DNA of 64,000 nt from contig NZ_BSTR01000017.1 of assembly GCF_030269645.1 (NCBI RefSeq), positions 1-64,000 on the forward strand, in the 5' to 3' direction. The notes under the pieces are model-generated. The model worked only from the letters and a program-made list of their open reading frames with translations, did not search any database and was not told the DNA's origin. Position numbers and translations under genes: made by a program. This DNA is from Actinokineospora sp. NBRC 105648. GTDB taxonomy: Bacteria; Actinomycetota; Actinomycetes; Mycobacteriales; Pseudonocardiaceae. Positions 1 through 7,479 of the stretch are shown piece by piece; within the stretch, counting starts at the first letter, position 1; each line of letters opens with the position of its first letter.

Positions 1-105
1 ACAACCCACTGGGTGAACTGGCGACGCACCCACCAAGCACGCTCACGCTGGTTCCACAAACGCACCAGACTCGCCCGCGACATCGAGAACACCCAGGTCA
101 GCTAA
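1..105 (+). CDS. 3' end of a gene cut by the left edge, possibly a transposase tail
   Basis: A frame open from base 1 runs for 34 codons to a TAA at 103-105. The peptide is dominated by Arg, His, Trp and Lys (for example WRRTHQARSRWFH). Basic tails of the form WRRxHQAxAxxxH are common at the C-terminus of actinobacterial IS transposases, and a decayed repeat follows directly, so an insertion-sequence end is the best guess. In related genomes this position upstream of rsmA usually holds rpfB, which this tail does not resemble. Too little is visible to name a family. Confidence 0.35.
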   Translation, partial: TTHWVNWRRTHQARSRWFHKRTRLARDIENTQVS

Positions 106-116
106 CAAATGGCGGC

Positions 117-257
117 TGCCGTACTAGGCGACCGAGTGGGGAAAAAGCGTGGGGAGAAGGGCATCCCCACCACAGGTCAAGTTTAGCGGTCACCTCCCCC
201 CGCACAAAGGGAGTCCGCCAGATCGAGCACATCCGTAACGGGACTTGCGTTCCGTAG
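117..257. repeat. P-family palindromic element, copy 1 (decayed)
   Basis: About 80 bases here (GTGGGGAAA through AAGTTTAGCGG) match the core of the copy at 38904-39040, followed by a right arm ending in AGATCGAGCA and the flank CCGTAACGGGACTTGCGT. That flank also borders the copy at 25633-25770, read on the other strand. The left arm no longer pairs with the right arm, so this copy has lost its outer palindrome. It lies between the truncated gene at the window edge and the 18-bp repeat array. Confidence 0.7.
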
Positions 258-289
258 GGCTTGAGAATCAGAGATGGAAAACAGTCGGC

Positions 290-625
290 GCAACCAATCG
301 ATGGGTGGATAGATGTCGATCGGTGGAGTCGGCTCAAGTCGATGGACCCGCTTCCCATCGATGGAAGAGACTCCATCGATGGGAAGCGGATCCATCGGTG
401 GTGGAGCCTACGAGCGTGGAGTGACCGGTGTAGCCCGAGCGCCGGTGGGCCTAAGAGGCGCTGGAGTCCAAGTGGCCGGTGGAGCCCGAGCGGCGGTTGG
501 AATCCAATCGATGGAGATTGGACAACCGGTGGAGTTCAACAACGACCGGAGTCCGGACGAGCGATGGGAGTTGATCCATCGATGGGGATTTTCCCATCGA
601 TGGATCCGAGTCCATCGGCGGGTGT
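290..625. repeat. Array of about 18 degenerate 18-bp palindromic units
   Basis: The core CCATCGATGG, or variants such as CCATCGGTGG, CCGGTGG and CCAATCGATGG, recurs with centres near 299, 321, 340, 359, 377, 396, 426, 443, 460, 477, 493, 509, 527, 546, 562, 580, 598 and 616. Most spacings are 16-19 bases. Each core is itself a palindrome. The array ends about 165 bases before the rsmA start codon. The remaining bases of the 106-790 gap show no credible gene: the frames across the array encode only the repeat-derived hexapeptide pattern. Confidence 0.75.
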
Positions 626-790
626 GGAGAGGCCTCGGGGGTAGAACCCAAGCCAGACCACGGGCCAGACGATGGCCAGACCTCGGTGCCAGGCCCGCAT
701 CGTCCCGGGCCAGTTCGGCAGTGAAGGTGGGCGGGTGAGCCCCAGACTGGCAGTGCGGAGCGCGTCAGCGGCTCGGAGTAGTCTCGCGCG

Positions 791-1645
791 GTGACTGGTT
801 CGGCCTTGTTGGGCCCCGCTGACGTGCGCAGGCTTGCCGAGGACCTGGACGTGCGGCCCACCAAGAAGCTGGGCCAGAACTTCGTGCACGACCCCAACAC
901 CGTTCGCCGGATCGTCACCGTCGCTGAGCTCGACCCGCAGGACGTCGTCCTCGAGGTCGGCCCCGGCCTGGGTTCGCTCACCCTGGCCCTGCTGCCCGCC
1001 TGCGCACACCTCGTCGCCGTGGAGATCGACCCGGTGCTCGCCGCGCGGTTGCCCGCCACGGCCCGTGACCGGGCGCCGGGTCTGGCCGATCGGCTCACCG
1101 TCGTCGAGGGTGACGCGATGCGGATCACCGCCGACCAGATCCCCGCCGAGCCGACCGCGTTGGTGGCGAACCTTCCCTACAACGTCGCCGTTCCGGTCGT
1201 TCTGCACCTGTTGTCCGAGTTGCCGAGTCTGCGGACCGTGCTGGTCATGGTCCAGGCCGAGGTGGCCGACCGGATGGCCGCGCCGCCCGGCAGCAAGGTC
1301 TACGGGGTGCCCAGCGTCAAGGTCGCGTGGTATGCCGAGGCGCGCCGGGTCGCCACGGTGCCGCGTTCGGTGTTCTGGCCGGTGCCCAACGTCGACTCCG
1401 CCCTGGTGCTCATGCGCCGTCGCCCGACCCCCGATGCCGACCGGGCGCGGGTGTTCGCCGTCGTCGACGCCGCCTTCGCGCAACGGCGCAAGACGCTGCG
1501 GGCCGCGTTGGCCGGGTGGGCCGGGTCGGCCGCGCGGGCGGAGGAGTTGCTCGTCGCGGCCGGGGTCGAACCCGGGCTGAGGGGTGAGCAGTTGTCCGTA
1601 AGCGACTTCGTCCGGATAGCGCAGGCAGTCGCTCACCTGGGGTAA
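791..1645 (+). CDS. rsmA: 16S rRNA (adenine1518-N6/adenine1519-N6)-dimethyltransferase
   Basis: RsmA (KsgA) dimethylates two adjacent adenosines in the 3'-terminal hairpin of 16S rRNA, using S-adenosylmethionine, late in small-subunit assembly. The 284-residue protein has the family landmarks in order: KKLGQNFV near residues 25-32, SAM-binding motif I EVGPGLG at 55-61, the acidic EID at 78-80, GDAM at 107-110 and the catalytic NLPYNV at 127-132. Length is normal. GTG at 791 is taken as the start because it gives the full N-terminal extension seen in actinobacterial KsgA. The usual neighbour ispE is separated from it by an inserted riboswitch and MetN-like gene. Confidence 0.95.
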   Translation: MTGSALLGPADVRRLAEDLDVRPTKKLGQNFVHDPNTVRRIVTVAELDPQDVVLEVGPGLGSLTLALLPACAHLVAVEIDPVLAARLPATARDRAPGLADRLTVVEGDAMRITADQIPAEPTALVANLPYNVAVPVVLHLLSELPSLRTVLVMVQAEVADRMAAPPGSKVYGVPSVKVAWYAEARRVATVPRSVFWPVPNVDSALVLMRRRPTPDADRARVFAVVDAAFAQRRKTLRAALAGWAGSAARAEELLVAAGVEPGLRGEQLSVSDFVRIAQAVAHLG

Positions 1646-1754
1646 GGCGCCAGGTCGCCGTTACTCCAGCAGTGTGATGTGTGGAACGTCTGACCTCTTC
1701 CTGACGCAACTTGCTTGCCTTCGGCGGTCGCGGTCAGGTCTACTCTTTGAGCAT

Positions 1755-1841
1755 TCCATCCCGAGCGGCTGAGAGACCTGGCTCCGTGACGCCGCAGCAA
1801 CCACCCACCGTGGGCAGGTGCTACCGCCAGGAACGATGGGA
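1755..1841 (+). promoter_or_regulatory. SAM-I (S-box) riboswitch
   Basis: The bases follow the S-box layout: a P1 5' strand (TCCATC), then GAGCGGCTGAGAGACCTGGC, TGACGCCGCAGCAACC, a small hairpin (CCCACCGTGGG), GGTGCT, GCCAGGAACGATGGGA closing P1. These are the conserved SAM-I cores (GAGAGA, GCAACC, GGTGCTA). The 3' strand of P1 (GATGGGAGA, 1835-1843) contains the likely ribosome binding site of the leader peptide starting at 1849. SAM binding would therefore be expected to hide that site, giving translational control. No run of T that would make a transcription terminator follows. Confidence 0.88.
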
Positions 1842-1848
1842 GATTTCG

Positions 1849-1932
1849 ATGGGGATCCTCACCACCCGGCGGGTCATCGACCAGTGCAGGCGGACTGTCA
1901 CGGCATGTCGACTGATGTGCGGAGCTAGCTGA
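1849..1932 (+). CDS. Cysteine-containing leader peptide, 27 residues
   Basis: ATG at 1849 opens a 27-codon frame with LTTRRVID near the N-terminus and Cys at positions 13, 20 and 24, then TGA at 1930-1932. Short peptides with LTxRRxID and late cysteines are a recurrent class of putative leader peptides before sulphur-related genes in actinobacteria. Cysteine-codon attenuation has been shown for related small ORFs in mycobacteria. Here the peptide sits between the SAM riboswitch and the MetN-like gene, and its ribosome binding site overlaps the closing strand of the riboswitch. A role in sensing charged Cys-tRNA is inferred. Confidence 0.7.
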   Translation: MGILTTRRVIDQCRRTVTACRLMCGAS

Positions 1933-2040
1933 GTACTCGCGAGCACCACGTCATCGTCACCCCCTGATCGTCTTTTCCGGACCGTCCCTTGTGGACGAAG
2001 GCCGCCCTGTCGGCCTGCCGCCGTGTTGGAGCGAACCACC

Positions 2041-3048
2041 GTGATCACCGTTGAGAACCTGAGCAAGTCCTTCTGGGGCAACACCGGCCCCGTCGTCGCC
2101 CTCGACGACGTCACCCTCGACGTGCCCACCGGCACGATCACCGGTGTCGTCGGCCCCGCCGGTTCCGGCAAGTCGACCCTGGCCCGCCTGGTGGCGCTGC
2201 AGGAGCGCCCGGACAGCGGCGTGATCCGCGTCGACGGGTTCAACACCGCCGCCCTCGACCCACGCAGACTCCGCGCGGCTCGGCGCCGCATCGGGGTTGT
2301 CGCCCACGGTGAGCTGCTGCCGCAGCGCACCGCCGCGGGCAACATCGCGCTGCCGCTGGAGCAGGCCGGTGTCGACGGCCCGCAGCGCCGCGAGAAGGTC
2401 GGCAAGCTGCTCGACCTGATCGGGCTGACCGACAAGGCCGCCCGCTACCCCGACACGCTCACCCCGGGCCAGCGCGCCCGGGTCGAGGTCGCCCGCGCCC
2501 TGGTCGGCGACCCGGGTCTGCTGCTGGCCGACGACCCCACCAGGGACCTCGACACCGACGGCGCCGCGGGCGTGCTCACCGTGCTCGACCGGGCCCGCGC
2601 CGAGCTGGGCGCCACCGTCCTGGTGGTCACCAGCGACGCGGGTGTGGTCCGCCGGATCGCCGACGACGTGGCGCTGCTCGACGGCGGCAAGGTCCAGGAG
2701 AGCGGCAACCTGCTCACCCTGGTGCAGGACCCGACCAGCCGGGTCGCCCAGTCGCTGCTGCCCGAGATCGACGTCCCGCTGCAGTCGCTGACCCCGCACG
2801 ACCGGGTGGCCGAGGTCGTCCTGGTCGGTTTCGCCGCCGTCGGCGCGCTGCTGCCCGAGGCGACCGCCCGCTTCGGCGGCGTGATCTCCGTCATCGGCGG
2901 CGGTCTGACCCGCATCGGCGAGACGCCGGTCGCCCGCTTCCTGGTCGGTGTGTCCGGCCAGGAGGCCGACGCGGCGCTGGGCTGGATCGGCGAGCGCGGC
3001 GGCGTCGTGCGCCAGACCCCGGTGCGCGCCCACGTGGTCGCTGCCTGA
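2041..3048 (+). CDS. MetN-like ABC ATPase with degenerate catalytic motifs and a NIL domain
   Basis: The 335-residue protein has the layout of the methionine importer ATPase MetN: an ABC domain followed by a C-terminal NIL-type ligand domain (about residues 255-330). Walker A is intact (GPAGSGKST, 38-46), but other catalytic elements are altered. The Q-loop segment reads VVAHGELL (86-93) without Gln, the signature is LTPGQ (140-144) instead of LSGGQ, Walker B ends in DD (164-165) instead of DE, and the switch His is Ser198 (VVTSD). No MetI permease or MetQ binding protein is nearby. The gene follows a SAM riboswitch and Cys leader peptide, so it probably responds to sulphur status, but may act as a sensor or ATP-binding regulator, not a pump. 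GTG 2041 is preferred to an upstream TTG at 2023 because GGAG lies just before it. Confidence 0.8.
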   Translation: MITVENLSKSFWGNTGPVVALDDVTLDVPTGTITGVVGPAGSGKSTLARLVALQERPDSGVIRVDGFNTAALDPRRLRAARRRIGVVAHGELLPQRTAAGNIALPLEQAGVDGPQRREKVGKLLDLIGLTDKAARYPDTLTPGQRARVEVARALVGDPGLLLADDPTRDLDTDGAAGVLTVLDRARAELGATVLVVTSDAGVVRRIADDVALLDGGKVQESGNLLTLVQDPTSRVAQSLLPEIDVPLQSLTPHDRVAEVVLVGFAAVGALLPEATARFGGVISVIGGGLTRIGETPVARFLVGVSGQEADAALGWIGERGGVVRQTPVRAHVVAA

Positions 3049-3060
3049 TTTCACCTGAAT

Positions 3061-3097
3061 CCCTTGCCGTGGAACACTTCTCGTTCCACGGCAAGGG
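3061..3097 (+). terminator. Intrinsic terminator after the MetN-like gene
   Basis: A perfect 15-bp stem (CCCTTGCCGTGGAAC paired with GTTCCACGGCAAGGG) around the 7-base loop ACTTCTC is followed by ATTTTCGTT. It starts 12 bases after the stop codon and separates the riboswitch-controlled unit from ispE. Confidence 0.85.
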
Positions 3098-3212
3098 ATT
3101 TTCGTTGTCCAGCAGCGGTTTCCGGCGTGTCCGGGCGTGGTGTGCCCGGGCTCGCGCCGGGCGGCGGGGTCGGGCGGGCGGAGTGACCGGGCGGACACCG
3201 TAGGCTGAGAAG

Positions 3213-4178
3213 GTGCTCGCCGTCGTCCCTCCTCCGGTCACCGTCCGCGTGCCGTCCAAGGTCAACCTGCACCTCGCCGTCGGCGACCTGCGGCCGGACG
3301 GCTACCACGAGCTGGCCACCATCTTCCAAGCCCTGTCGCTGACCGACGAGGTCACCGTCGCGATCGCCGACGAGCCCGGCGTGCAGGTGCACGGCGAGGG
3401 CGCCGACTCGGTGCCCACCGGCCCGAGCAACCTGGCCTGGCGCGCGGTGCAGGAGCTGGCCCGGCACGTCGGGCGCGACGCCGACGAGCCCAAGGTGCGC
3501 ATCGTCATCCGCAAGGGCATCCCGGTCTCCGGCGGCATGGCGGGCGGCAGCGCCGACGCCGCGGCCACCCTGGTCGCCCTGGCCTCGCTGTGGCGGCTGG
3601 AGGTGGGCCGCGACGAGCTGGCCCAGGTCGCGGCGAAGCTGGGCAGCGACGTGCCGTTCGTGCTGCACGGCGGGACCGCGCTGGGCACCGGCCGGGGCGA
3701 GCAGCTGGTGCCGGTGCTGGCCCGGCACACCTACCACTGGGTGCTGGCCCTCGACCGTCGCGGCCTGTCCACCCCCAAGGTCTTCGGCGAGCTCGACCGG
3801 CTGCGCGCCGAGGGCGACCCGCCGCGCATCGGCGACGTGCAGCCGGTCCTGGAGGCACTGGCCACCGGCGACCCGCGCAAGCTGGCAGAGCTGCTGGGCA
3901 ACGACCTGCAGGCCGCGTCGGTGTCACTGCGCCCGGGCCTGCGCCGCACACTGCGCGCGGGCGTGGCCGCCGGGGCGCTGGCGGGCACGGTGTCCGGCTC
4001 TGGCCCGACCTGCGCATTCCTGTGCGAGGACGGCGAGTCCGCGCTGCGGGTGGCCGCCGAACTCTCCGGGGCAGGCGTCTGCCGCACGGTCCGCGTGGCA
4101 CACGGCCCGGTCCCCGGCGCCCGCGTGATCACCGCCGACGAGGCCCCCCGCCCGGTGCCGCCCGAGGCCCACGCCTGA
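3213..4178 (+). CDS. ispE: 4-diphosphocytidyl-2-C-methyl-D-erythritol kinase
   Basis: IspE phosphorylates CDP-methylerythritol with ATP in the MEP pathway to isopentenyl diphosphate. The 321-residue GHMP kinase has the N-terminal PSKVNLHL segment (14-21) that binds the cytidine diphosphate substrate. It has the glycine-rich ATP loop [11 protein letters not shown] (107-117), which is PxxxGLGGGSSDAA-like in the family, and the C-terminal [12 protein letters not shown] motif near residue 260. Length is normal. GTG at 3213 is the first usable start after the terminator. The rsmA-ispE adjacency usual in actinobacteria is interrupted here only by the riboswitch/MetN-like unit. Confidence 0.95.
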   Translation: MLAVVPPPVTVRVPSKVNLHLAVGDLRPDGYHELATIFQALSLTDEVTVAIADEPGVQVHGEGADSVPTGPSNLAWRAVQELARHVGRDADEPKVRIVIRKGIPVSGGMAGGSADAAATLVALASLWRLEVGRDELAQVAAKLGSDVPFVLHGGTALGTGRGEQLVPVLARHTYHWVLALDRRGLSTPKVFGELDRLRAEGDPPRIGDVQPVLEALATGDPRKLAELLGNDLQAASVSLRPGLRRTLRAGVAAGALAGTVSGSGPTCAFLCEDGESALRVAAELSGAGVCRTVRVAHGPVPGARVITADEAPRPVPPEAHA

Positions 4179-4254
4179 GCGGTGCGCACGACCGGGAACG
4201 TCATCGCGCAGCTGATCCCTGCTCGGTTAGGACTGAGCGGCGCGAACCCCGCCG

Positions 4255-4457
4255 AATCCGAACACCGACACAGGCGTCCGCCCCCAAGCCCAGGCCCCAC
4301 GCCCCCACAGCCAAGCCTCACGCCCGCAAGCCCGCGCCCCCAGCCCCAAGCCCCGCCCCCGAGCCCAGGCTTCACATCTCACATCCCAAGCGCCCGAGCC
4401 CAGGCTTCACGTCCCACAGCCCCAAGCGTCCGAGCGCAGGCTTCACATCCCACAGGC
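4255..4457. repeat. C-rich low-complexity tract with 35-bp tandem repeats
   Basis: After ispE the plus strand becomes strongly C- and A-rich (strings of CCCCAAGCCCC type). AGGCTTCAC recurs at about 4367, 4402 and 4438, each followed by a variant of CCCACANCCCCAAGCG, giving about 2.5 units of 35-36 bases. Frames through it encode only Pro/Ser-rich low-complexity peptide with no homologue I recognise. The gap 4179-4917 between convergent genes otherwise contains the D-family repeat at 4540-4632. I see nothing in 4640-4917. Confidence 0.6.
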
Positions 4458-4539
4458 CACGGCCCCAAACCCCAAGCCCCACACGCCCGGCCGCACGCCC
4501 AAAGATCAAGCTCCAAGCCCCACAACAGCTCCAAGACAG

Positions 4540-4632
4540 GCCCCACCCGTCCCAGGGGGCAGGCCCCGCAGCCAGTTTATCGGGCGGGGACCGGCGGGCG
4601 GGGCTTGTGGATCTTGCCTGTGGATAACTCGG
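4540..4632 (-). repeat. D-family repeat, copy 1, with DnaA-type box
   Basis: Read on the minus strand this segment gives CGAGTTATCCACAGGCAAG, then a GC-rich spacer, GGCTGCGGGG and CCCCTGGGACGGGTGGG. The same blocks in the same order occur at 9437-9525. TTATCCACA (4619-4627 on the minus strand) is identical to the consensus DnaA box. It lies in a gap between convergent genes. Confidence 0.6.
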
Positions 4633-4917
4633 GGTCTCGAATGGGTGAAACCGCGATCAGTCGCGCGGGGTGCCGGTCCGGGCGGCTAGGCCCGGACGAG
4701 CTGCTCAAGGCGGGGATCGGCCCGGGGTGGCGGGTTGAACGACAGGGGTGTCGTGCTGATCCGCGACCGAATCCCGGGTGGACCATCAGGGCGTGGGCCG
4801 AGCCGTGGCATCGTGGTCGACCCAGGTCGCCGTGCCTGTGGCCGGTCGCGCTGCCGCACGGCTTCGGCATGGGCATCGCCGACACCGGCATGGCCTGCCG
4901 CCGACCCCTCGACCAGT

Positions 4918-5445
4918 TCAGTACTGCCAGTGCCAACCCTTGACGTCCTGCGGCAGGTTGTGCGGGCGGTAGCTGATCGTGCCGTGCTCGCTGCTGGAGT
5001 CGAGCAGCACGACGCCGTAGTAGCCCGAGTCGTTGAGGTAGAAGTCGTCGGGCAGGTAGCGGTGCTTGGGCAGGCAGGAGGTCAGGATGCCCTTGCCGCT
5101 GTCCTTGCCGTCGGGGTCCTTGGTCGAGAAGTCGGCGTAGCTCATCCACCAGCCCGAGTCGGGTTGGTACTCCTCGCTGGTCTGCAGCACGATCGTGGCG
5201 GCCAGGTAGTGCCCGTTGTTGGGCGGCAGGCTGCCGGGTTCGGTGCAGGTGACCGGCACGACGCTGTCGAGCCAGAGGGTGGCCAGGTTCGGGCTGCCGC
5301 TCGACCGGATGTCGATCTGCCGACCCAGCTGCGCGGCCTTGGTGCCGTCGCCCGGGTCCTCGGGTGCGCTCGAACAGGCCGTGAGGAGCAGGGCCACAGC
5401 CGCGGTAGCGGCCGAGGTCCGCGCCAAGCGGCGGACTACCGACAT
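4918..5445 (-). CDS. Secreted lipoprotein of unknown function
   Basis: The 175-residue product starts with a basic segment, a hydrophobic stretch (residues 11-21) and the lipobox LLTAC with the lipidated Cys at 24, so it should be anchored on the outer face of the membrane. The mature part is acidic and rich in aromatic residues (SGWWMSYADF, DVKGWHWQY) and includes two later Cys residues that could pair. The fold resembles small extracellular immunoglobulin-like lipoproteins of actinobacteria, but I do not recognise a family. It is divergent from the ABC-F gene at 5686, and the 240 bases between them are relatively AT-rich and probably hold both promoters. Confidence 0.8.
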   Translation of the reverse strand: MSVVRRLARTSAATAAVALLLTACSSAPEDPGDGTKAAQLGRQIDIRSSGSPNLATLWLDSVVPVTCTEPGSLPPNNGHYLAATIVLQTSEEYQPDSGWWMSYADFSTKDPDGKDSGKGILTSCLPKHRYLPDDFYLNDSGYYGVVLLDSSSEHGTISYRPHNLPQDVKGWHWQY

Positions 5446-5685
5446 TTTTCGACCTCCCAGACGAACTCCTATGTCGTAATTAGTCGAATATCGTTACCAC
5501 GTCAAAAGAATCACACACAGTGTGGTCAAACCGTCGCGCAGAATCAGAGTCGTGACTATCCGTCGTCGGTCGAGTGCGCTCGATATTCGGTAAGTCTGTG
5601 AATCGGGTGTGCACTGCCCGCGACCGCTCGCGGCCACCTTGGTAACTTCCTGTGGTCCACGCCGTCTCAGCGAAAGTGCGGGTAG

Positions 5686-7458
5686 ATGGCCAACCTGGTC
5701 AATCTGGAGAACGTCACCAAGAGCTACGGCGTGCGCCCGCTGCTCGACCAGGTCTCCCTCGGGGTCGGCCAGGGCGACCGGATCGGCGTCGTCGGCCTCA
5801 ACGGTGGCGGCAAGACCACCCTGCTGGAGGTCCTGGCCGGGATCGAGCCCGCCGACGAGGGCCGGGTGAGCCGCAACCGCGACCTGCGGATGGCCGTGGT
5901 GACCCAGCGCACCGAACTGGCCCCCGGGTCGACCGCGCGGCACGCCGTGCTCGACCCGCTGGGCATCACCGAGGAGCACCAGTGGGCCGCCGACGCCCGC
6001 GCGCGCTCCATCCTGGAGGGCCTGGAGATCATCAACCTGGGCCTGGACAGCACCGTCGACACCATGTCCGGCGGCGAGCGCCGCCGGGTCGCGCTGGCCG
6101 CGGCGCTCGTGCGCGAGCTGGACCTGGTGGTGCTCGACGAGCCGACCAACCACCTCGACGTCGAGGGCGTGCGCTGGCTGGCCGACCACCTGCTCGCCAG
6201 CGGCACCGCGCTGGTGGTCGTCACGCACGACCGGTGGTTCCTCGACACCGTGTGCACCCGCACCTGGGAGGTCGTCGGCGGCAAGGTCGAGCAGTACGAG
6301 GGCGGCTACGCCGACTGGGTCTACGCCCGCGCCGAGCGCGCCCGGCTGGCCGACACGCTGGAGGAGAAGCGGCGCAACCTGGCCCGCAAGGAGCTGGCCT
6401 GGCTGCGCCGGGGCGCCCCGGCCCGCACGTCCAAGCCGCGCTACCGGATCGACGCCGCCGAGGCGCTGATCGCCGACGTGCCCGCCCCGCGCGACAACGT
6501 CGAGCTGATGGCCTTCGCCAAGCGCAGGCTCGGCCGCACGGTGATCGAGCTGGAGAACGCCTCGATCGCCGCGGGCGACAAGCCGATCCTCGACCACGAG
6601 GACTGGATCATCGGTCCGGGCGACCGGGTCGGCCTGGTCGGCGTGAACGGGTCCGGAAAGACCACCCTCCTCAAGCTCTTGGCGGGCGACACGCAGCCGT
6701 CCACCGGCAAGCGCGTCCAGGGGCAGACGGTGCGCCTGGCGCACCTGACCCAGGAGTTGCAGGACCTGCCCGGCCACCAGCGCGTCCTGGAGGCGATCGA
6801 GGAGATCGCGCGCCGGGTCACCCTCGGCAAGCAGGAGCTGTCCGCCTCGCAGCTCGCGGAGCGCTTCGGGTTCCCGGCCAACAAGCAGTGGACCCCGGTC
6901 GGCGACCTGTCCGGTGGCGAGCGGCGCAGGCTGCAGCTGGCCCGGCTGCTGATGGCCGAGCCGAACGTGCTGCTGCTCGACGAGCCGACCAACGACCTCG
7001 ACATCGACACCCTGCAGCAGCTGGAGGACCTGCTCGACTCCTGGCCGGGCACGATCGTGGTGGTCTCGCACGACCGGTACCTGGTCGAGCGGGTCTGCGA
7101 CCGGGTGGTGGCGCTGTTCGGCGACGGCAAGGTGACCCAGCTGCTCGGCGGCATCGAGGAGTACCTCACCCGCCGCGCGGCCACGCTGTCCACTGTGGTC
7201 CCGGTGGCCAAGGCCGCCGCGCCGTCGGTGGCCAAGGTGAGCGCCGCCGACCGGCGCGCCGCGCAGAAGGAGCTCGCCCGGCTGGAGCGCCAGGTCGCCA
7301 ACCTGGACAAGAAGGAGGCCGAGCTGCACGCCGCGCTGGCCGCCGCGGCCACCGACGCCAACCGGCTGCTCCAGCTCGACGCCGAACTGCGCAAGGTGGT
7401 CGCCGACAAGGCCGACCTGGAGCTCAAGTGGCTGGAAGTGGCTGATACCGCTGAGTAG
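5686..7458 (+). CDS. ABC-F family ATP-binding protein (Uup/EttA-like)
   Basis: ABC-F proteins have two fused ABC ATPase domains and no membrane domain; they act on ribosomes, in translation control or antibiotic protection. This 590-residue protein shows Walker A at 37-45 (GLNGGGKTT) and about 319-327 (GVNGSGKTT). Signatures are MSGGERRR and LSGGERRR, and Walker B regions are VVLDEPTNHLD and LLLDEPTNDLD. A linker of about 80 residues between the domains is rich in Arg and Lys. The Lys/Glu-rich C-terminal tail (about 520-590) looks like the coiled coil of Uup. The next gene starts 21 bases downstream and may be co-transcribed. There is no sign that it is a drug-resistance determinant. Confidence 0.9.
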   Translation: MANLVNLENVTKSYGVRPLLDQVSLGVGQGDRIGVVGLNGGGKTTLLEVLAGIEPADEGRVSRNRDLRMAVVTQRTELAPGSTARHAVLDPLGITEEHQWAADARARSILEGLEIINLGLDSTVDTMSGGERRRVALAAALVRELDLVVLDEPTNHLDVEGVRWLADHLLASGTALVVVTHDRWFLDTVCTRTWEVVGGKVEQYEGGYADWVYARAERARLADTLEEKRRNLARKELAWLRRGAPARTSKPRYRIDAAEALIADVPAPRDNVELMAFAKRRLGRTVIELENASIAAGDKPILDHEDWIIGPGDRVGLVGVNGSGKTTLLKLLAGDTQPSTGKRVQGQTVRLAHLTQELQDLPGHQRVLEAIEEIARRVTLGKQELSASQLAERFGFPANKQWTPVGDLSGGERRRLQLARLLMAEPNVLLLDEPTNDLDIDTLQQLEDLLDSWPGTIVVVSHDRYLVERVCDRVVALFGDGKVTQLLGGIEEYLTRRAATLSTVVPVAKAAAPSVAKVSAADRRAAQKELARLERQVANLDKKEAELHAALAAAATDANRLLQLDAELRKVVADKADLELKWLEVADTAE

Positions 7459-7479
7459 CCTTGATCTAGGCTGGCGGAT

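Noticed and set aside
290-625. CRISPR array
   Set aside because: Units are 18 bp, contiguous and degenerate, with no unique spacers and no cas genes in the window.
4182-4943. A Pro/Ser-rich coding sequence through the C-rich repeats after ispE
   Set aside because: It is only the translation of low-complexity tandem repeats, lacks a good ribosome binding site and runs into the antisense strand of the lipoprotein gene.
5505-5525. A CACA...TGTG palindrome in the divergent gap before the ABC-F gene as an operator
   Set aside because: Only four to five bases per arm, no regulator gene adjacent and no second copy.
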